Source of the DNA: Fallopia convolvulus
Taxonomy: Eukaryota > Streptophyta > Magnoliopsida > Caryophyllales > Polygonaceae
Direction of reading: 5' to 3'
DNA length: 64,000 bases
Assembly (NCBI GenBank): GCA_964016875.1
Contig: OZ024720.1
Span: forward strand, 40,453,106-40,517,105
The notes below the pieces were generated by a model, which had not been told where the DNA came from, did not search any database, and worked only from the letters and a program-made list of their open reading frames with translations. Both the position numbers and the translations under genes were made by a program. Below, one piece after another: positions 1-11,699 of the stretch. How positions within the stretch are numbered: position 1 is the stretch's first letter; each line of letters starts with the position of its first letter.

Positions 1-489
1 GTACTCGGATTGAGTACTTCTCCCAGAACTCACAAACACCAACACCAGAGAAAAGAAAGAAAAGGAAGAGAAGTCCCCGCCGGCGAGTGTGTGATCTCGA
101 CGACGGTGAAGCCGAAGTTCCCAAGGACAAGGGAACTGAGAAGTCGGTGTAAGGTTTGACTTATTTGTATTTTGTTGTTGTGAGCTTAGGAACTCAGTTG
201 AGAGGATTTGCTAGTGTTGCTAGAGTTAGGAAGAACTCGTAGGAACAGAGAAGTGTGAATCCGGCTTTGTAACTAAGGAACAAAGCAATTAATATAAGTA
301 AGTCATTCAAAATCCTCCAAGCGGAGGTAGAGGTTTACCCATACAACTAGTTGGTTGTAGTGGGGTTCCTCTATAAAGGAACTGCGTTCTAGACTGTCTT
401 TAATACTTGCGAATTGTTTACTTCCGCTTCCTTGGGAACAGCTTAACTGCCAGTTCCCAAGCTCTTTGCTAACGTTTAAGATCCAACAG
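1..489 (+). repeat. 3' part of a copia (SIRE-type) LTR
   Basis: The stretch matches the last half of the complete copia LTRs at 19606-20591 and 40925-41910. It shares the purine-rich run, the CGACGACGGTGAAG block and the terminal GATCCAACA. It begins before the window and ends at the canonical CA. No primer-binding site follows, so this is not an intact 5' end; an inverted LTR piece follows directly. Confidence 0.85.
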
Positions 490-660
490 TTCCCTTGATG
501 AAAACTTCTGCATTGTGAGCTTCTGTGGCTATACCTGCGTTCCTTAGAGATACTTGAACAAACCACATTAGTTCCTCATGGTGTTTGTCATTATCAAAAC
601 TCGGAGAATGGCATCGTTGATCCGTTGTTTAGAACCAGCGTTCCCAACAACGTCCCAAAA
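490..660 (-). repeat. 5' end of a copia LTR, inverted
   Basis: Read on the minus strand, this matches the first ~170 bases of the LTR at 40925, including the repeated GTTGGGA block and the TTTTGATAATGACAAACACC stretch. It abuts the 3' LTR end of the opposite strand at 489/490, giving a head-to-head join of two LTR fragments of one family. The first bases read TTTTGGGACG rather than TGTTGGGACG. Confidence 0.8.
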
Positions 661-1720
661 AGATACTATTAGATCTAACTAATTAAACAACCATGAAACC
701 ATCAATGATTCAGTTTAATAGCAGCAGTAAGGATAGGAATATAATAGGATACAATTCTAGCATAAAACAACGAGCTTTTACCCTAGAATGCAAATCAAAT
801 CTCTTTTGCATAAAACTAGCACAACCAGATACTAGTACGATGCAGTTGCTACCTCAATCTAGATATGCTCAACCAGTAACACTCTAGATCTAGCAATAGA
901 TTAAATAACAACAAACCCTAGTTGATCAGGCTAGAAACTGTTGAAATAAATCATAAACATTCAAGCAATATAGAAGATTAAATCCAAGCAATAGATAAGG
1001 AATTAGAAATCTCACAACTTTAATCAAAACGATGCTTCAGTTGTCTAACTAAGCAAAAGGACTTAGTTCTCCATGAAAAGTGAAAACTCTAAAAGTCTGA
1101 AAGAGAGAATAATAGATAGATAGATGAATGAATGAGAGGTGCAACTCTCAAAACTTTATATATCAAACTAGGTCTAAAACTATATCCCAAAAATATAATA
1201 TCTCGAAATAATACTGATAGAAAAGGAGTAAATCACAACATAACACGTGGCAAATAAAGATCTCCGCGGCTATCAGGGGCGGCGGGCGCCGCTGGGTTGG
1301 CGGCGGGTGCCGCCAGCACCTCGGTTCAGAACTCAAGTAACACTTCGGGGGCTGTTTTGACTCACTTCGAGTTGGAATTTGGACTCAGAGTAAAAACATG
1401 AATTGTAGCTCTTTGGATTAGCTTTCCAATGATATCAATCTCAACTTTATAAGACCAATATAGCTCCCGAACGAGCTCTCACAAGACAGAGGTGTTGAAC
1501 CAGCAACTCCAATGGATGGCCCGAATTCAAGCGTTCTTCTCTCGTTTCCATTCCTTTCACACTTGTTCACTTGAAGACATGTAAAACAACATAGAACAAG
1601 TGCAAAAACCCAATATTCCTAGACACTGTAAGACATTATTTAAACTAACTAAAACTACCTAAAACAATGCAAAAGAAACGGAAACATGCATTCTAAACAC
1701 TACCTATATGCAAGCTATCA
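661..1720 (-). repeat. LTR remnant of a gypsy-type element (TGATAGCTTG family)
   Basis: On the minus strand it begins TGATAGCTTG, and its first ~130 bases resemble the LTR piece at 53512-53728, which follows a polypurine tract. The rest reads like an LTR plus leader. It ends where the copia LTR fragment begins and reaches no primer-binding site. A short block at 1262-1320 is strikingly GC-rich against AT-rich surroundings. I see no coding capacity. Confidence 0.65.
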
Positions 1721-3343
1721 TATATATTCCCAGATATTTGCACATCCTTTTGGAAGTAATCAAGGAGAAAGTCTTTTTTTAGTCATAAAGAACATAGTTC
1801 CATTTCAGTGTTGAAGCATGCAAACACTATTTTGAAACAAAACAAAATTAACTAAATGAGAAGAACATAAGCGAACTTCTTCCTGGTTTAGTGCACTTGT
1901 ACTTACATGGATCTTTTCACTTTACCAAAAAAGATTAAATTCTATTTCCTTTAGAAAAGCATCCATAAGTTAAAAACTTCAGCTATCTACCATGTAAATG
2001 ACCCTTTATAATCTAAGAATATTGGTGGTAATTATCTATTATTTTGCAAGATATCCATAGTTTTGTGAAATATAGTGATAAATGGGCATTCACAACTTAT
2101 AAATAGCTTCATGTACAAACTGTAAATAACATCAAATGACTTATTCATCAAGATTATAATTGAACATGCCTATTATCCTAAGTCTGAAGCTAACCGAATT
2201 TACGGCTACCTGGCATCAATCTGTTATGACCAAACAGGATAAGATATTCGATTTCAAATTTGGAACCCTATATTTTCTTCCCAGATTGAACAAAATTCAC
2301 AATGCCTCAAAAATGAGGAAGAAAACTCAAACTTGTAATTGTAGTAGAACTGGAATTTCAATCGAAGCCGAGAAGAAAATCAATTCAAGAGAAGTCGAAC
2401 CTGATTGGAGATGGATTCATGAACGAGAGTGTAATCCAAATCCTACTACCAAGTCTCCGGGACAAGCTAAGCCGTGTGGCGGCCGGACTCCAACATTGCC
2501 GCCAGATTCAACCTTTGCCTCGGATTCATCATCGATCGGAGCAATGACTGCCTAGGGTTTGGGCGTGGCTTGAGATTGTCTAAAAGAAGTGGAGGACGAA
2601 CACGGAAGAGAGAACGAAGGAAGGGGAGATAAATTGACGGAAGAGAGAACGAGGGAGCAGAGAGGAAAGAGAAAAAATAAATAAGGCTTTTATACTTAAC
2701 AAAAAGCTAATTTAATGAGGGAGCTTAATAAGGGCCTAAATAGGGTGGCCGAAAATGCTTTTGGGCTAAATTTGTTCTTATTATTTAAGGCAATTTTATG
2801 TGATTTTTATTCAAGATGTGACGATTAATTTAATCACATTGACTAATACTTTAATTTGTATTATTAGCATAATACACCCAACTTCTATAGGGTTTATGAC
2901 TTTTGTCATATGCTCAATGTGAAAGAGATATTTCATTGACTATATTATGCAACGGCACATAATTTAGCTAATGTTTTATTGTGTAAACAATTTTGCGTTC
3001 CTCTAGATTTGTGGAAAATCCAAAATTCTTATTTTTTGATGAGAGCTTGAGGATTGAACTAGAGGTGTTCAACCTATATATAAGTTATATCAACATAACA
3101 AGTACACCGTTGTCTTAAGACAACCAAACTGTCACCCAAAACTATATGATTTTTTAAAATAATTTTTATTTGTAAACTCAAAGTAAAATAATGTCACAAA
3201 AACATAAAATTTATCACAAAATTTGCAATAAAATCCCAAAATTCTATCAAGAAAACATATAAGAGAAAGGTTACATAGCCCATAACACAATGAAAAATTA
3301 GTTTCTATGTTAAACACCATTGCATATAAGGATCAATGATACG
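1721..3343. other. AT-rich sequence without recognised genes
   Basis: No convincing gene. A 131-codon frame at 2160-2555 (+) has no recognisable domain and falls in a more GC-rich patch (2380-2660) that could be the 5' end of a lost or unrecognised gene. The rest is AT-rich intergenic sequence. Confidence 0.5.
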
Positions 3344-4249
3344 CAGTGGCGAATTTAGGGGGGTGCATGGGTGGGCACCTGCCCCCCGTTCGTCGGAAAA
3401 TTCACTAGGAGTAGTGGAGTAGCCGTGGGGCACCGGGGTAGACTCGGGGCAGTGGGCGGAGGGGCAAGGGCGTGGTAAGCGTGAGGCACTGGCGTCGCGA
3501 GTTGCATGCAGCAAGGAGGACGGAGCCATGAAATGGAGGCGCAGATGCAGATCTGAACATTGAAGCGCAGATGCAGATCTGAATAAAGAAAGGGTATGAT
3601 GTTGAAGATGAAACACTGAAACGCGGTGTTTAGATAAGTTAGTGGGCAATTGTTTTCATTTTTCTTTTTAAAAAAATGAAATTGTTGACTCTTTTTAATT
3701 GAAAGCACCGTTTTTCATTGTCCAATGTCCAACTCATTTTTTATTTTTTTAAACAAAAATAAATAAAAAAGAAATTGATCAAAAGAAAAGCTCCACTTGG
3801 TCCAAATCAAATTATTCAACGTAGAGTTGAGACAAAAATCGGACGTTCCACTTAGGGGGCCTTGGATTGTACGGGGCATCTTAGTTTTGGTTGTGTATCT
3901 AGTAGCTCATTTTTTCAAAAAAAAATCGAACGTTCCACTGTTGAGGCTTTCAACCTTTATTCGAGCGAGGTCAGCAAACCCTCCTTGGCTTGATGCTTGA
4001 GCCGACCACCGCTGAGGCGCCGACGTTGTCCCGACAACTGGGTGAGGCTGTGACTCGCTGCTCCTCAACGAGGGTTTTCGAGCAAGAGTAATTGGGATTG
4101 GGCATTTGCTACTTAGGGTTTTCAATATTGGTAGATTTAAGGGTAATTATTTATTAATTAATTAACTATTTAGTAATTATTAAGCTTTTCTTACTACTAT
4201 ACTTGTTGAAAGTTTGCCCCCCACCCTGACAATCCTGGATTCGCCACTG
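3344..4249. mobile_element. Non-autonomous hAT element, 906 bp
   Basis: Terminal inverted repeats start CAGTGGCGAATTTAGG on the left and CAGTGGCGAATCCAGG on the right (as reverse complement). A perfect 8-bp target duplication ATGATACG flanks them (3336-3343 and 4250-4257). The CAGTGGCG end and 8-bp duplication are hallmarks of hAT elements. There is no transposase frame, so it would need a helper in trans. Frames inside it (for example 3305-3649 on the minus strand) are low-complexity and not believable proteins. Confidence 0.88.
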
Positions 4250-4257
4250 ATGATACG

Positions 4258-4536
4258 TCAATAGAAAACAATGAAAATGTATAATTATCATTTCTCTTTG
4301 ATTTTAGTATATGCTTTTCTGCCAATGTATGGATACTCTCTCGACCAAAAAACATATAAGGGTACTATGGAGGTGCAGACTAAAGACCCCATAATATTAT
4401 CCAATTAAATAACTACAACTCTCACGAATGAGTACCCGTTCGACGAATAGATATTCTAACAAATTCTCATTCCTACAATGTACCTTCTAATTCTTAATTC
4501 CTACTATCCAAGTAAATGATGCACCATTATTTTAAT
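4258..4536. other. Intergenic, nothing recognised
   Basis: Short AT-rich stretch between the hAT element and the putative LINE tail. No coding or structural signal seen. Confidence 0.4.
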
Positions 4537-4990
4537 TTATTTTTTTTTTGATAAGGAAAGGAATTCGAAATACCAAACAAATTCTGATAGTTCGAGAGAT
4601 CGAGATGGAACTCGATAGTCGGATAGACCTCCAAAAGAAACCAAACATAACCAACAAAACAAAACAAAACTAAAAGAGAACAAGGTAGACAAGCAGCAAA
4701 CACCGAGCAAAGAAGTCGAAGTGACTTGAGTCCATGTAGGAGAAAGCACTTCCGCGGGTCAGTAATGGACTAACACATGCATATAGAGTCATCGGTGCGC
4801 AAGACAGCAGTAGGAAGCCAACTTGGAGAGGTGTGACAATTCGCTTGGAAAAGCACGGGAAACAAACCACTAGACAACACTCAAACACATCTCGAATGAC
4901 GAACCAAACCACGAACTTCAACCGGAATTTGAAAGAAACGAAAACTTTGCATAACACTTTTGGTAGAGAAATAAGTTAGAGTATGCCCAA
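4537..4990 (-). mobile_element. Possible 5'-truncated LINE, 3' end
   Basis: On the minus strand the sequence runs into CCTTATC followed by a run of A, after a T-rich, TTTTG-repeated stretch resembling plant L1 3' ends. A 95-codon frame (4670-4957) is T-rich and hydrophobic and resembles no known enzyme. I could not find target duplications, so the call rests on the A-tail and base composition alone. Confidence 0.35.
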
Positions 4991-6779
4991 CACGTAGCGG
5001 GATTAGTGTGATAAAAGAGATTGTTAGGCCTTACGAAGGCATCATTTAAATTTTTTTTGTTATATTTGAAACAAAACAAAAATCTTGATGGTTGTTTTAA
5101 TGGGCCTAAGAGTCCCTACGGGTTAGGATACTAAGCCAAGTAGATTTGGTTATTTTCCAAAATCTTTTTCCAAAGCTAGAGAAAAGTAATCACTATTGAA
5201 AAAATAGTCACGCAAAATGGGGTACTTTCTTCAATACCCATTTATGTTTTATATACTTTATTTATTTATTTAGGCATCTTCTTCCCTAGAAGACAACCTA
5301 ATGGTGTAAAAATTTACTTTATTTGTTTTGTGAAAAAGCCATTTGGATATAAGCACTCTAAAATGGAGGAAATATCTTTGCTTGATGGGAGATTAGATCT
5401 CTTTGCTTGACTGTCGTCATTTCAAAATGCAAGGTAATTTTTATAATAAAATCCCATAGAAGGAATAGCTTGTAAATGGAAATTTTCCTCTTTTTCTTCC
5501 GTTTCCCTTTACTTTCCTAGGAAATGGGGATCTGCAATTTTGAGAGGAAGAGAATAGTTTTGTTAATTTGTGTTGGAGGAGGCATTGGGAGAATCTGCAT
5601 TGAAATTGTTATTCAAATCTAGGAAGGATATCACTAATTTATTCTGTTAAAGACCAAGAAAAGTAGATTTGGATTTTTTTTTTTGTGAATTTTGTTTTGG
5701 TGGTGTTGTTGCAAGGGTGGTTGTAATCAACCCCGACGGTGGTTTGGTGGGAGATTATCCCGATGGTGGTGGTTCCGGGGGGTTGAGTGGGAGGTAGTCC
5801 CATAAGTGATGTTATGGTGGTCTAGTGTTCTGATGTTACCGGCTAGAATCGACAGACTCCAAAGGCAGACTCAATGGGGAGTGGCAGTGGTGCCATGGAG
5901 AGAGCGACGGGTGGAGCCGAGTGGGACTGCGGCGGTGGAGCCGTGGTGGTGGTAGAGCCATTTTGGTGGGGGTAGGTTTAGGTTTTTTTGTTGAGATCAG
6001 GAAACTTGTTTTGCACCATTATTTTAATATCTCCACTTTACCATGACTATATGGACAAATGTTAATTATATGTCCATATCTACCCTAATACACTATTGAG
6101 ATCACATGCGTATATGTATTACGGTAGAAAATGCGGGCATATTATACCCGTCCGATCATCTTGTATCTGTGGTCACGATTTAATACACGCTTTTAAAAAA
6201 ATTCTAAATGGAGGGGTATATTTGTCATTTTCCTGTACATTCACCCCCACCTTCTTCTTCCCCGTTTTTCTTTTATCTTCACCGAGATAGCGCTTTTTGC
6301 AGCCATTGTTTGATCTTCTCCCATAAATTATTGTGCCATGTTTCAATTGGATTTAGTTGGTGTTTCGAGCACATGCACAATACTTTCTTCCTGAATTTAG
6401 TTTTTTTGTGTTCTTATGATTTTAAGTTCGAATTTAGGTTTTTTTTCAATTTGGGGTTTTTTCATTTTGGGGTTTTTTTATTTCGGGATTATGTTACTTT
6501 AAATTGTATAGATTCAACAATGTTTTAGTGTTATTTATCGAATTTTTGTGGTTTTCTACTGATTTTTGTTGGTGATTTCAATTTGTATGGATTGTCACCC
6601 ACCTATAAGAGTATAATCTTCTCTATGTGAACCATATTTTATCATCTCCATTTGTAAGACAACTTGTTTCTTTATTCTGTACTTGATGCATCATATAATG
6701 GATTTCATGTTTGTTGTAAGGCTTAGCAATGAGGACAAGAAAAAGGCGTTGAACTTCATACAATTTGTTAATCTCTATT
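4991..6779. other. Intergenic region, no supported gene
   Basis: AT-rich, with a GGTGG-rich patch at 5690-5980. About 72 bases at 6014-6085 recur with few changes at 11700-11770. Small frames at 6096-6528 are T-rich and have no recognisable domain. No gene can be supported. Confidence 0.45.
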
Positions 6780-7960
6780 GTTCATAAATACATTATGAAG
6801 TGTAATGACCGAAATTAAGAACATAGCATATCAAATTCTGAACTCATACTATTTATAAACTATAAGGAATGGCACAAGTAACAAGTATTGAGAATTAATT
6901 TCATGAACCTTATTAATAATTGTTATGAACCTAATCGTATAAAGATATGAACTCGCAAAATACGATTTATGGTGTAGATTAGGTGACAAATATAACAAGT
7001 ATTATGAATTAAATTTCATGAACCTTATTGACAATTGTTATGAACTTATCCGTAAAATGAAATGAACCAACAAAATACTATTTATAAATACGAGACAAAA
7101 TAACAAGTATTATGAGTTATATATAATGAACCTTATTTAGCAATTGTTATGAACCTAATCATGTAAGGACATGAACCAATAGACCAACTTTTATACTGAA
7201 AGTCATGAACCATGAGATATTTATTATGAACCTATGCTTACAAAAACATGAACCACATGAGAAAATATCATGAACCAAAAGACATGAACCAAAATAACAA
7301 CTAAATAACTAATATGACTTAAAAGACATGAGTTGTAAGATAAACTATGATGAACCTATGTTTATAAGAACATGAACCAAATGAAACAAATATCATGAAC
7401 CAAAAGATGTGAATCAAAATAACAATTAGTATGATTTAAAAGACATGAGTTGTAAGATAAACTATCATGAACCTAAGCATATAAAAACATGAACCAAAAA
7501 AGAACTACCATGAACCTGAAGACACAAATCGTACGAAGAGTTAGCCTATGTGGGATTTGAACCCACATCTATGTGCACATGCACATTGCTCTACCATTTG
7601 AGCTAAGAGGCTACCAAATGACATGAACTACAAGATAAACTACTAAGAATTAAAAGTAATGAACCATAATAATTATTATGAATCTAGCATACAAAAACAT
7701 GAACCGAAAAAACAAGTATCATGAACCAAAATTCAAAAAAGAAAATAATGACTAGTATGAACTAAAAGACATGAACTATAAGATGAACTTTGATGAACCT
7801 AAGGTTATTCAAACATGAACCAAAAGAACAATTGTTATAAACAAAAAAGAATGGAACAAAATTTATGAACCATAAGAACAAATATTATGAACCTTACCTT
7901 ACAAAGTCATGAACCGAGAGAACAAACGATTCGAACAAAAAGACATGACCGTATCATGAA
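6780..7960 (+). repeat. Degenerate ATGAACC-rich tandem array
   Basis: The heptamer ATGAACC or a close variant recurs dozens of times at irregular spacing of about 20-40 bases. It is embedded in longer imperfect units such as CATGAACCTTATT...TTATGAACCTAATC and AAAAGACATGA. The spacing is not a multiple of three and stops abound, so it is not a coding repeat. It holds one tRNA-like unit (7542-7612) and ends at another (7962-8034). Confidence 0.75.
7542..7612 (-). tRNA. tRNA-like unit, probably a pseudogene
   Basis: The minus strand folds as a 71-nt tRNA cloverleaf. The acceptor arm AGCCTCT pairs with ATAGGCT (one C-T mismatch), the D arm is GCTC-AAATGGTA-GAGC, and the T arm is GTGGG-TTCAAAT-CCCAC. 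The A-box-like and B-box-like promoter elements look good. The anticodon arm is abnormal: ATGTG pairs with CACAT around a six-base loop CATGTG, without the usual U33 or a seven-base loop, so I cannot name the amino acid. There is no encoded CCA. It may be a tRNA pseudogene or the head of a tRNA-derived repeat. Confidence 0.6.
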
Positions 7961-7961
7961 T

Positions 7962-8034
7962 TAGCCTATGTGGGATTTTAACCCACATCTATGTGCACAT
8001 ACTCATTGTTCTATCATTTTTGAGACAATAGGAT
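7962..8034 (-). pseudogene. Second, decayed copy of the tRNA-like unit
   Basis: It repeats the T-arm half of the unit at 7542-7612 almost exactly, including ATGTGCACAT. The D arm and 5' acceptor half are degraded (TTTTTGAGACAATAGG). Both copies are preceded by array sequence, which suggests the tRNA-like unit was duplicated together with the ATGAACC repeats. Confidence 0.6.
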
Positions 8035-8829
8035 ACCAAAAATATAATTTCTCAAGTGTTTAATGCACATTTCTCAATTCTCACCAATACAACAAGATCC
8101 ATACAAACATACATTGAGATTTCTCCTAGGAGTACTTAGTAGACAACTTCAGTAGTGAAGTGAAAATCTATTAATTTTTCATGGACCAAAAAACATGTGA
8201 AAATCAGTGAATACTTTTTCTACTTATCAAAAACAAAGGACTAAAAATTGGAAATTTGGGGGTAATTGATTTTAGTAAAAAAAATTATATGATTGAGTTG
8301 TTTCTTTGCAACTTAGAATTTTAAACTAGAAAATTAAACAAACTTTCTATGATAGACAAGAAGAACGTGTAGATTGCAAGCAAATTTTTACTTGAACCAA
8401 TAAAAACAAACCCTAGAAAATACCAATTCATGCATACCTTTATTTGTTTTCTTCTTCATGCTTTTTTTGAACCGAAATCGACACTTTTGATTGAGCTAGA
8501 GTGCAAGAGATCTCTCAAGTTCTTGGTAGATCCCCCCTCCACAAATGCGTTTGGTCGCTCAATGAGATCGAGGTTTGCGACGTTTCACCTAGAGAAAAAT
8601 TTAGGTTGAAGATGATGCGGGATTTTTGGTTTGTTAGGTGAGGGGCAATTATGTCTTGCCAAACGAATTTTAAAATAATTACGCTCCGTGCCATCAAAAA
8701 TGAAGCGCGTCCTTTTTTTTCTATTTTTTGCTGAATTGTTTTAATTTAATCTCGTCCGTCCATGTGTGTAATCTAACGGTCCAAAATTGCTCGCAATTTT
8801 CACCCTATCAAATAAATCCACCCGAGCGT
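8035..8829. other. Intergenic, nothing recognised
   Basis: AT-rich, with no supported gene. A 60-codon minus-strand frame (8515-8697) shows no domain. Confidence 0.4.
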
Positions 8830-8832
8830 GAC

Positions 8833-8990
8833 TCCCCTAATACATTATAAAGCAGAACCCAAGTCTGTTGTAAAATTTGCATCACGTGGCATTTTTTAAT
8901 AAATTAATATGAAATTATATTTTACTAAATTTTGTAACAACTTATAATATTCTTGCTATATATACTAAATAGATAACATGTTTATATAAT
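8833..8990 (+). repeat. Left arm of a ~3.4-kb inverted repeat
   Basis: CCTAATACATTATAAAGCAG and the ~130 bases after it (shared ACGTGGCATTT, TTTTGTAACAACTTATA) recur in inverted orientation at 12116-12231. Once the Helitron at 12232-12904 is discounted, the right-arm similarity extends outward through CCCTAA. The arms may be the long termini of a large MULE-like element, or two copies of one repeat in opposite orientation. No matching target duplication was found. Confidence 0.6.
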
Positions 8991-9002
8991 TTTTTATGTA
9001 TA

Positions 9003-9196
9003 TCTATTACTAATAACTAAAGCCGGAGTAATTTCTGTCACCACGTTGCGCCACATCACCCCTTTATCAAAACAATAATTTTAAATAGTTATTTAAGCAA
9101 AAAAAAGTTATCTCCAAGTAAACATAAAGATAAAATAATGTTTATAAAAATTTATCCCCAAATAAACATAAAGATAAATAATATTAGTAGATTTGA

Positions 9197-9251
<55 letters not shown>

Positions 9252-9939
9252 CATTATATTTATCATATTGTAAAAGATAAATTTAAAAAAAGATAAGACA
9301 AAATATGTACACGTGATCACATATATATCTTTGAAATAAAAATAGCCATATCTATCTATATAATATAATTTATTAAAGTTGAAATTTTTCTATCCACTAC
9401 ATTAATTTTAGCCCCACCTTTTATTTACAAAAAAATATTTGTCTTTTTTTTCCTATTAAATTTCTTTCTATTTATTTTTGTGGAAAAAATTAATTTCGAA
9501 TTTTAATTGAAAATAACGAAAATTATTTTATCTTTATCTTCTTATCTATTTCTAAAAAATTTATCTTACATCAAATTTCGATAAAAAAAAGTAAAATTTT
9601 TAAATATCTATATAATTACTAGCCTAAATTAAATTTTTATTCAAAAAAATATATTATCTTTTCTTAATTTCCTTTTTTGATTTTTATGTAAATATAGAAG
9701 ATTTTTTATCTCTAAAAAAATTCTATAAATTTTTTTATCTTTTCTTCTCAATTATCTTTTTAACTTTTTATTGAAAAGATTTATGAAGAATTGAATTTGA
9801 TTAAATTTTTACAGAATTTACACTATTTTTTTGTTATTTATTTATATATATTTACTTTATTGATATCATATTTTTAATATATCTAAAAATTGATGAGACA
9901 TAGTCGTGCATGGCACGACGGGTAGTCGGGTACAACTAG
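9003..9939 (+). mobile_element. Helitron-like element, 5' end uncertain
   Basis: The 3' end is typical: a 17-nt hairpin GTCGTGCATGGCACGAC (9903-9919), then CTAG (9936-9939) followed by T. Two 5' ends fit the A|TC rule. One is 9003 (TCTATTACTAATAAC, resembling the start of the minus-strand element at 12115). The other is 9351 (TCTATCTATATAATA). There is no Rep/helicase frame, so it is non-autonomous. It contains a TA dinucleotide run at 9201-9246. Confidence 0.6.
9201..9246. repeat. (TA)n microsatellite
   Basis: Twenty-three uninterrupted TA units. It also creates a spurious minus-strand frame (9108-9320) full of alternating Tyr and Ile. Confidence 0.95.
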
Positions 9940-9979
9940 TAATTTTCTATATATAGATTATGTATTAGTTTGCTACAAT

Positions 9980-10433
9980 TAGACTTGTCAATCGGGTCGG
10001 TCGTGCGGGTTCAGGTTAGGTCATACCGGGTTCGGGTTGAGTCGGGTTCGGGTCGTTCCGGATCACGGGTTAAACCGGGTCGGGTAGATGCGGGTTTTCG
10101 TGCGGGTCGGGTTGACTAGCGGGTCAAAAACATAGAATTTTTTATGATTATTAAAATAGATTTCTAATTAAATAATAATATTTAATTATAATATATTATT
10201 TTTATGTAATTTAATAACAAAATACATTATATTTTTTAAAATAAATTTTATACATTTTATAAATATACTACATCGGTCAACCCAATGGGTTTCGGGTTTC
10301 AACCCAACGGGTTTCGGGATCTATTGGGTTCGGTTGATATCAGGTTTTGGGTTTAAATTTTCGGGTCTTGACCCTAAAATTATCGGGCGGGTCGGGTCGG
10401 GTTAGCGGGTTCGGTCAGCTTTTGACTGCTCTA
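9980..10433. mobile_element. hAT-type MITE, 454 bp
   Basis: It is flanked by a perfect 8-bp duplication GCTACAAT (9972-9979 and 10434-10441). The ends are TAGACTTGTCAATC and, as reverse complement, TAGAGCAGTCAAAAGC. Subterminal regions on both sides are dense in CGGGTCGGGTT-like repeats, while the centre is AT-rich. Subterminal repeats of this kind are where hAT transposases bind. There is no coding capacity. Confidence 0.85.
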
Positions 10434-10441
10434 GCTACAAT

Positions 10442-11699
10442 ACATAACATATTTATATAATTTTTATATACATAAATTCCAATGAGATGATATTTTTAAT
10501 ATTCATTTGAATTTTTATCTTTTAACAAGATTTAGGGTCTTAATATTTTTTTTTATCTTTTAACAAGGCTTCAACTCCTAGTATAAAATTTATATCTATA
10601 TAATAATAATTTTAAATAACAAATTTTGTTATGTTGATATATTTTTATTTTGAGAAAAAAGATATAATTTTGTGTTGATGACTAAGATTATATGTAAATG
10701 TCAAAAAAATAAAAAATTCGAATTTTAATTTAATAAAATTGGATTTTTGTTAACTTTTATGCATTTATATTAAAAAATTTCTTAAATCAAAGTTTGATAA
10801 AAAAAAAAAAAGAAAAATTTTCAAATCTTGATGAATACTTACTTAAATTGAATTTTGATAAAAAATTACATTACATTTTTCTTGATTTCCTTTTTATTTT
10901 ATTTAAGTAAATATAGAACTTTTTTATCTAGCCCCACCTTACATTTTAATTTTCTTATCTCTATGTTTTTTTGTAATTTAATATGGATGATAGGTTGATT
11001 AATACATTCAATTTTGTAAATTTTCATATACATTAATTTCCTTTATATTTTATTTCTTCGTTATGTAAATTTAGTATGGAAAACAACTTTATAGATGGAT
11101 TGAATTTTGCAAAATAATACATAGATAATTTTCTCTATATTTTATCTCTTAAATCAAGGACAATATTCTCTTCTATACTAATCTTTATATTGTATTTTTC
11201 ATATTTACAAACATTCTTATTATTATAGAGTAAAAGATAAGAACCCTAATATATAATTTTAATAAATTAACTTTAAAAAATATTTTAATAAATTATATTA
11301 TGCTTTGTAGATAACATATCCTAATTATTGTTATCTTTACAAAAAAAACCAAGTATTTTGTACACATTAGTGTCTAAAAAATAAGAAAATATTATTTAAA
11401 AATATTCACTAAAAAGTACAATTAATATTTTAGTAATTTCAATCTAAATTTGGACAAGATATCCACAAATAATGGAAAAATATTTAAAAATATATTCAAT
11501 TAAAATATGGAGTACAATCTAAAAAAGTAATTTGTCTATTGCATAATTTATTATGATATTATATAAATATATTTAGTATTTTAAATTAATAATAGAATTG
11601 TATTTTTAATAAAATTATCACGTAAATATCACGAGACTTCAACTAGTATTATTATTACATATCTTACAAACAATATTTGTTGAGAGCGTTTGCAGGAAA
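10442..11699. other. AT-rich sequence with repeat debris
   Basis: No gene. Helitron-like short ends are visible, for example CTAGT near 10578 and near 11635 after CACGAGACTTCAA, but I could not pair them with a start. Confidence 0.4.

Noticed and set aside
2160..2555. 131-codon plus-strand frame
   Set aside because: No domain or family resemblance; most of it lies in a composition-biased patch. Could be part of an unrecognised gene but cannot be supported.
6780..7960. CRISPR-like array
   Set aside because: Repeats are a short irregular heptamer with variable spacing in a plant nuclear context, not direct repeats with unique spacers.
9108..9320. 70-codon minus-strand frame
   Set aside because: Produced by the TA microsatellite and flanking AT-rich DNA; the protein is alternating Tyr/Ile.
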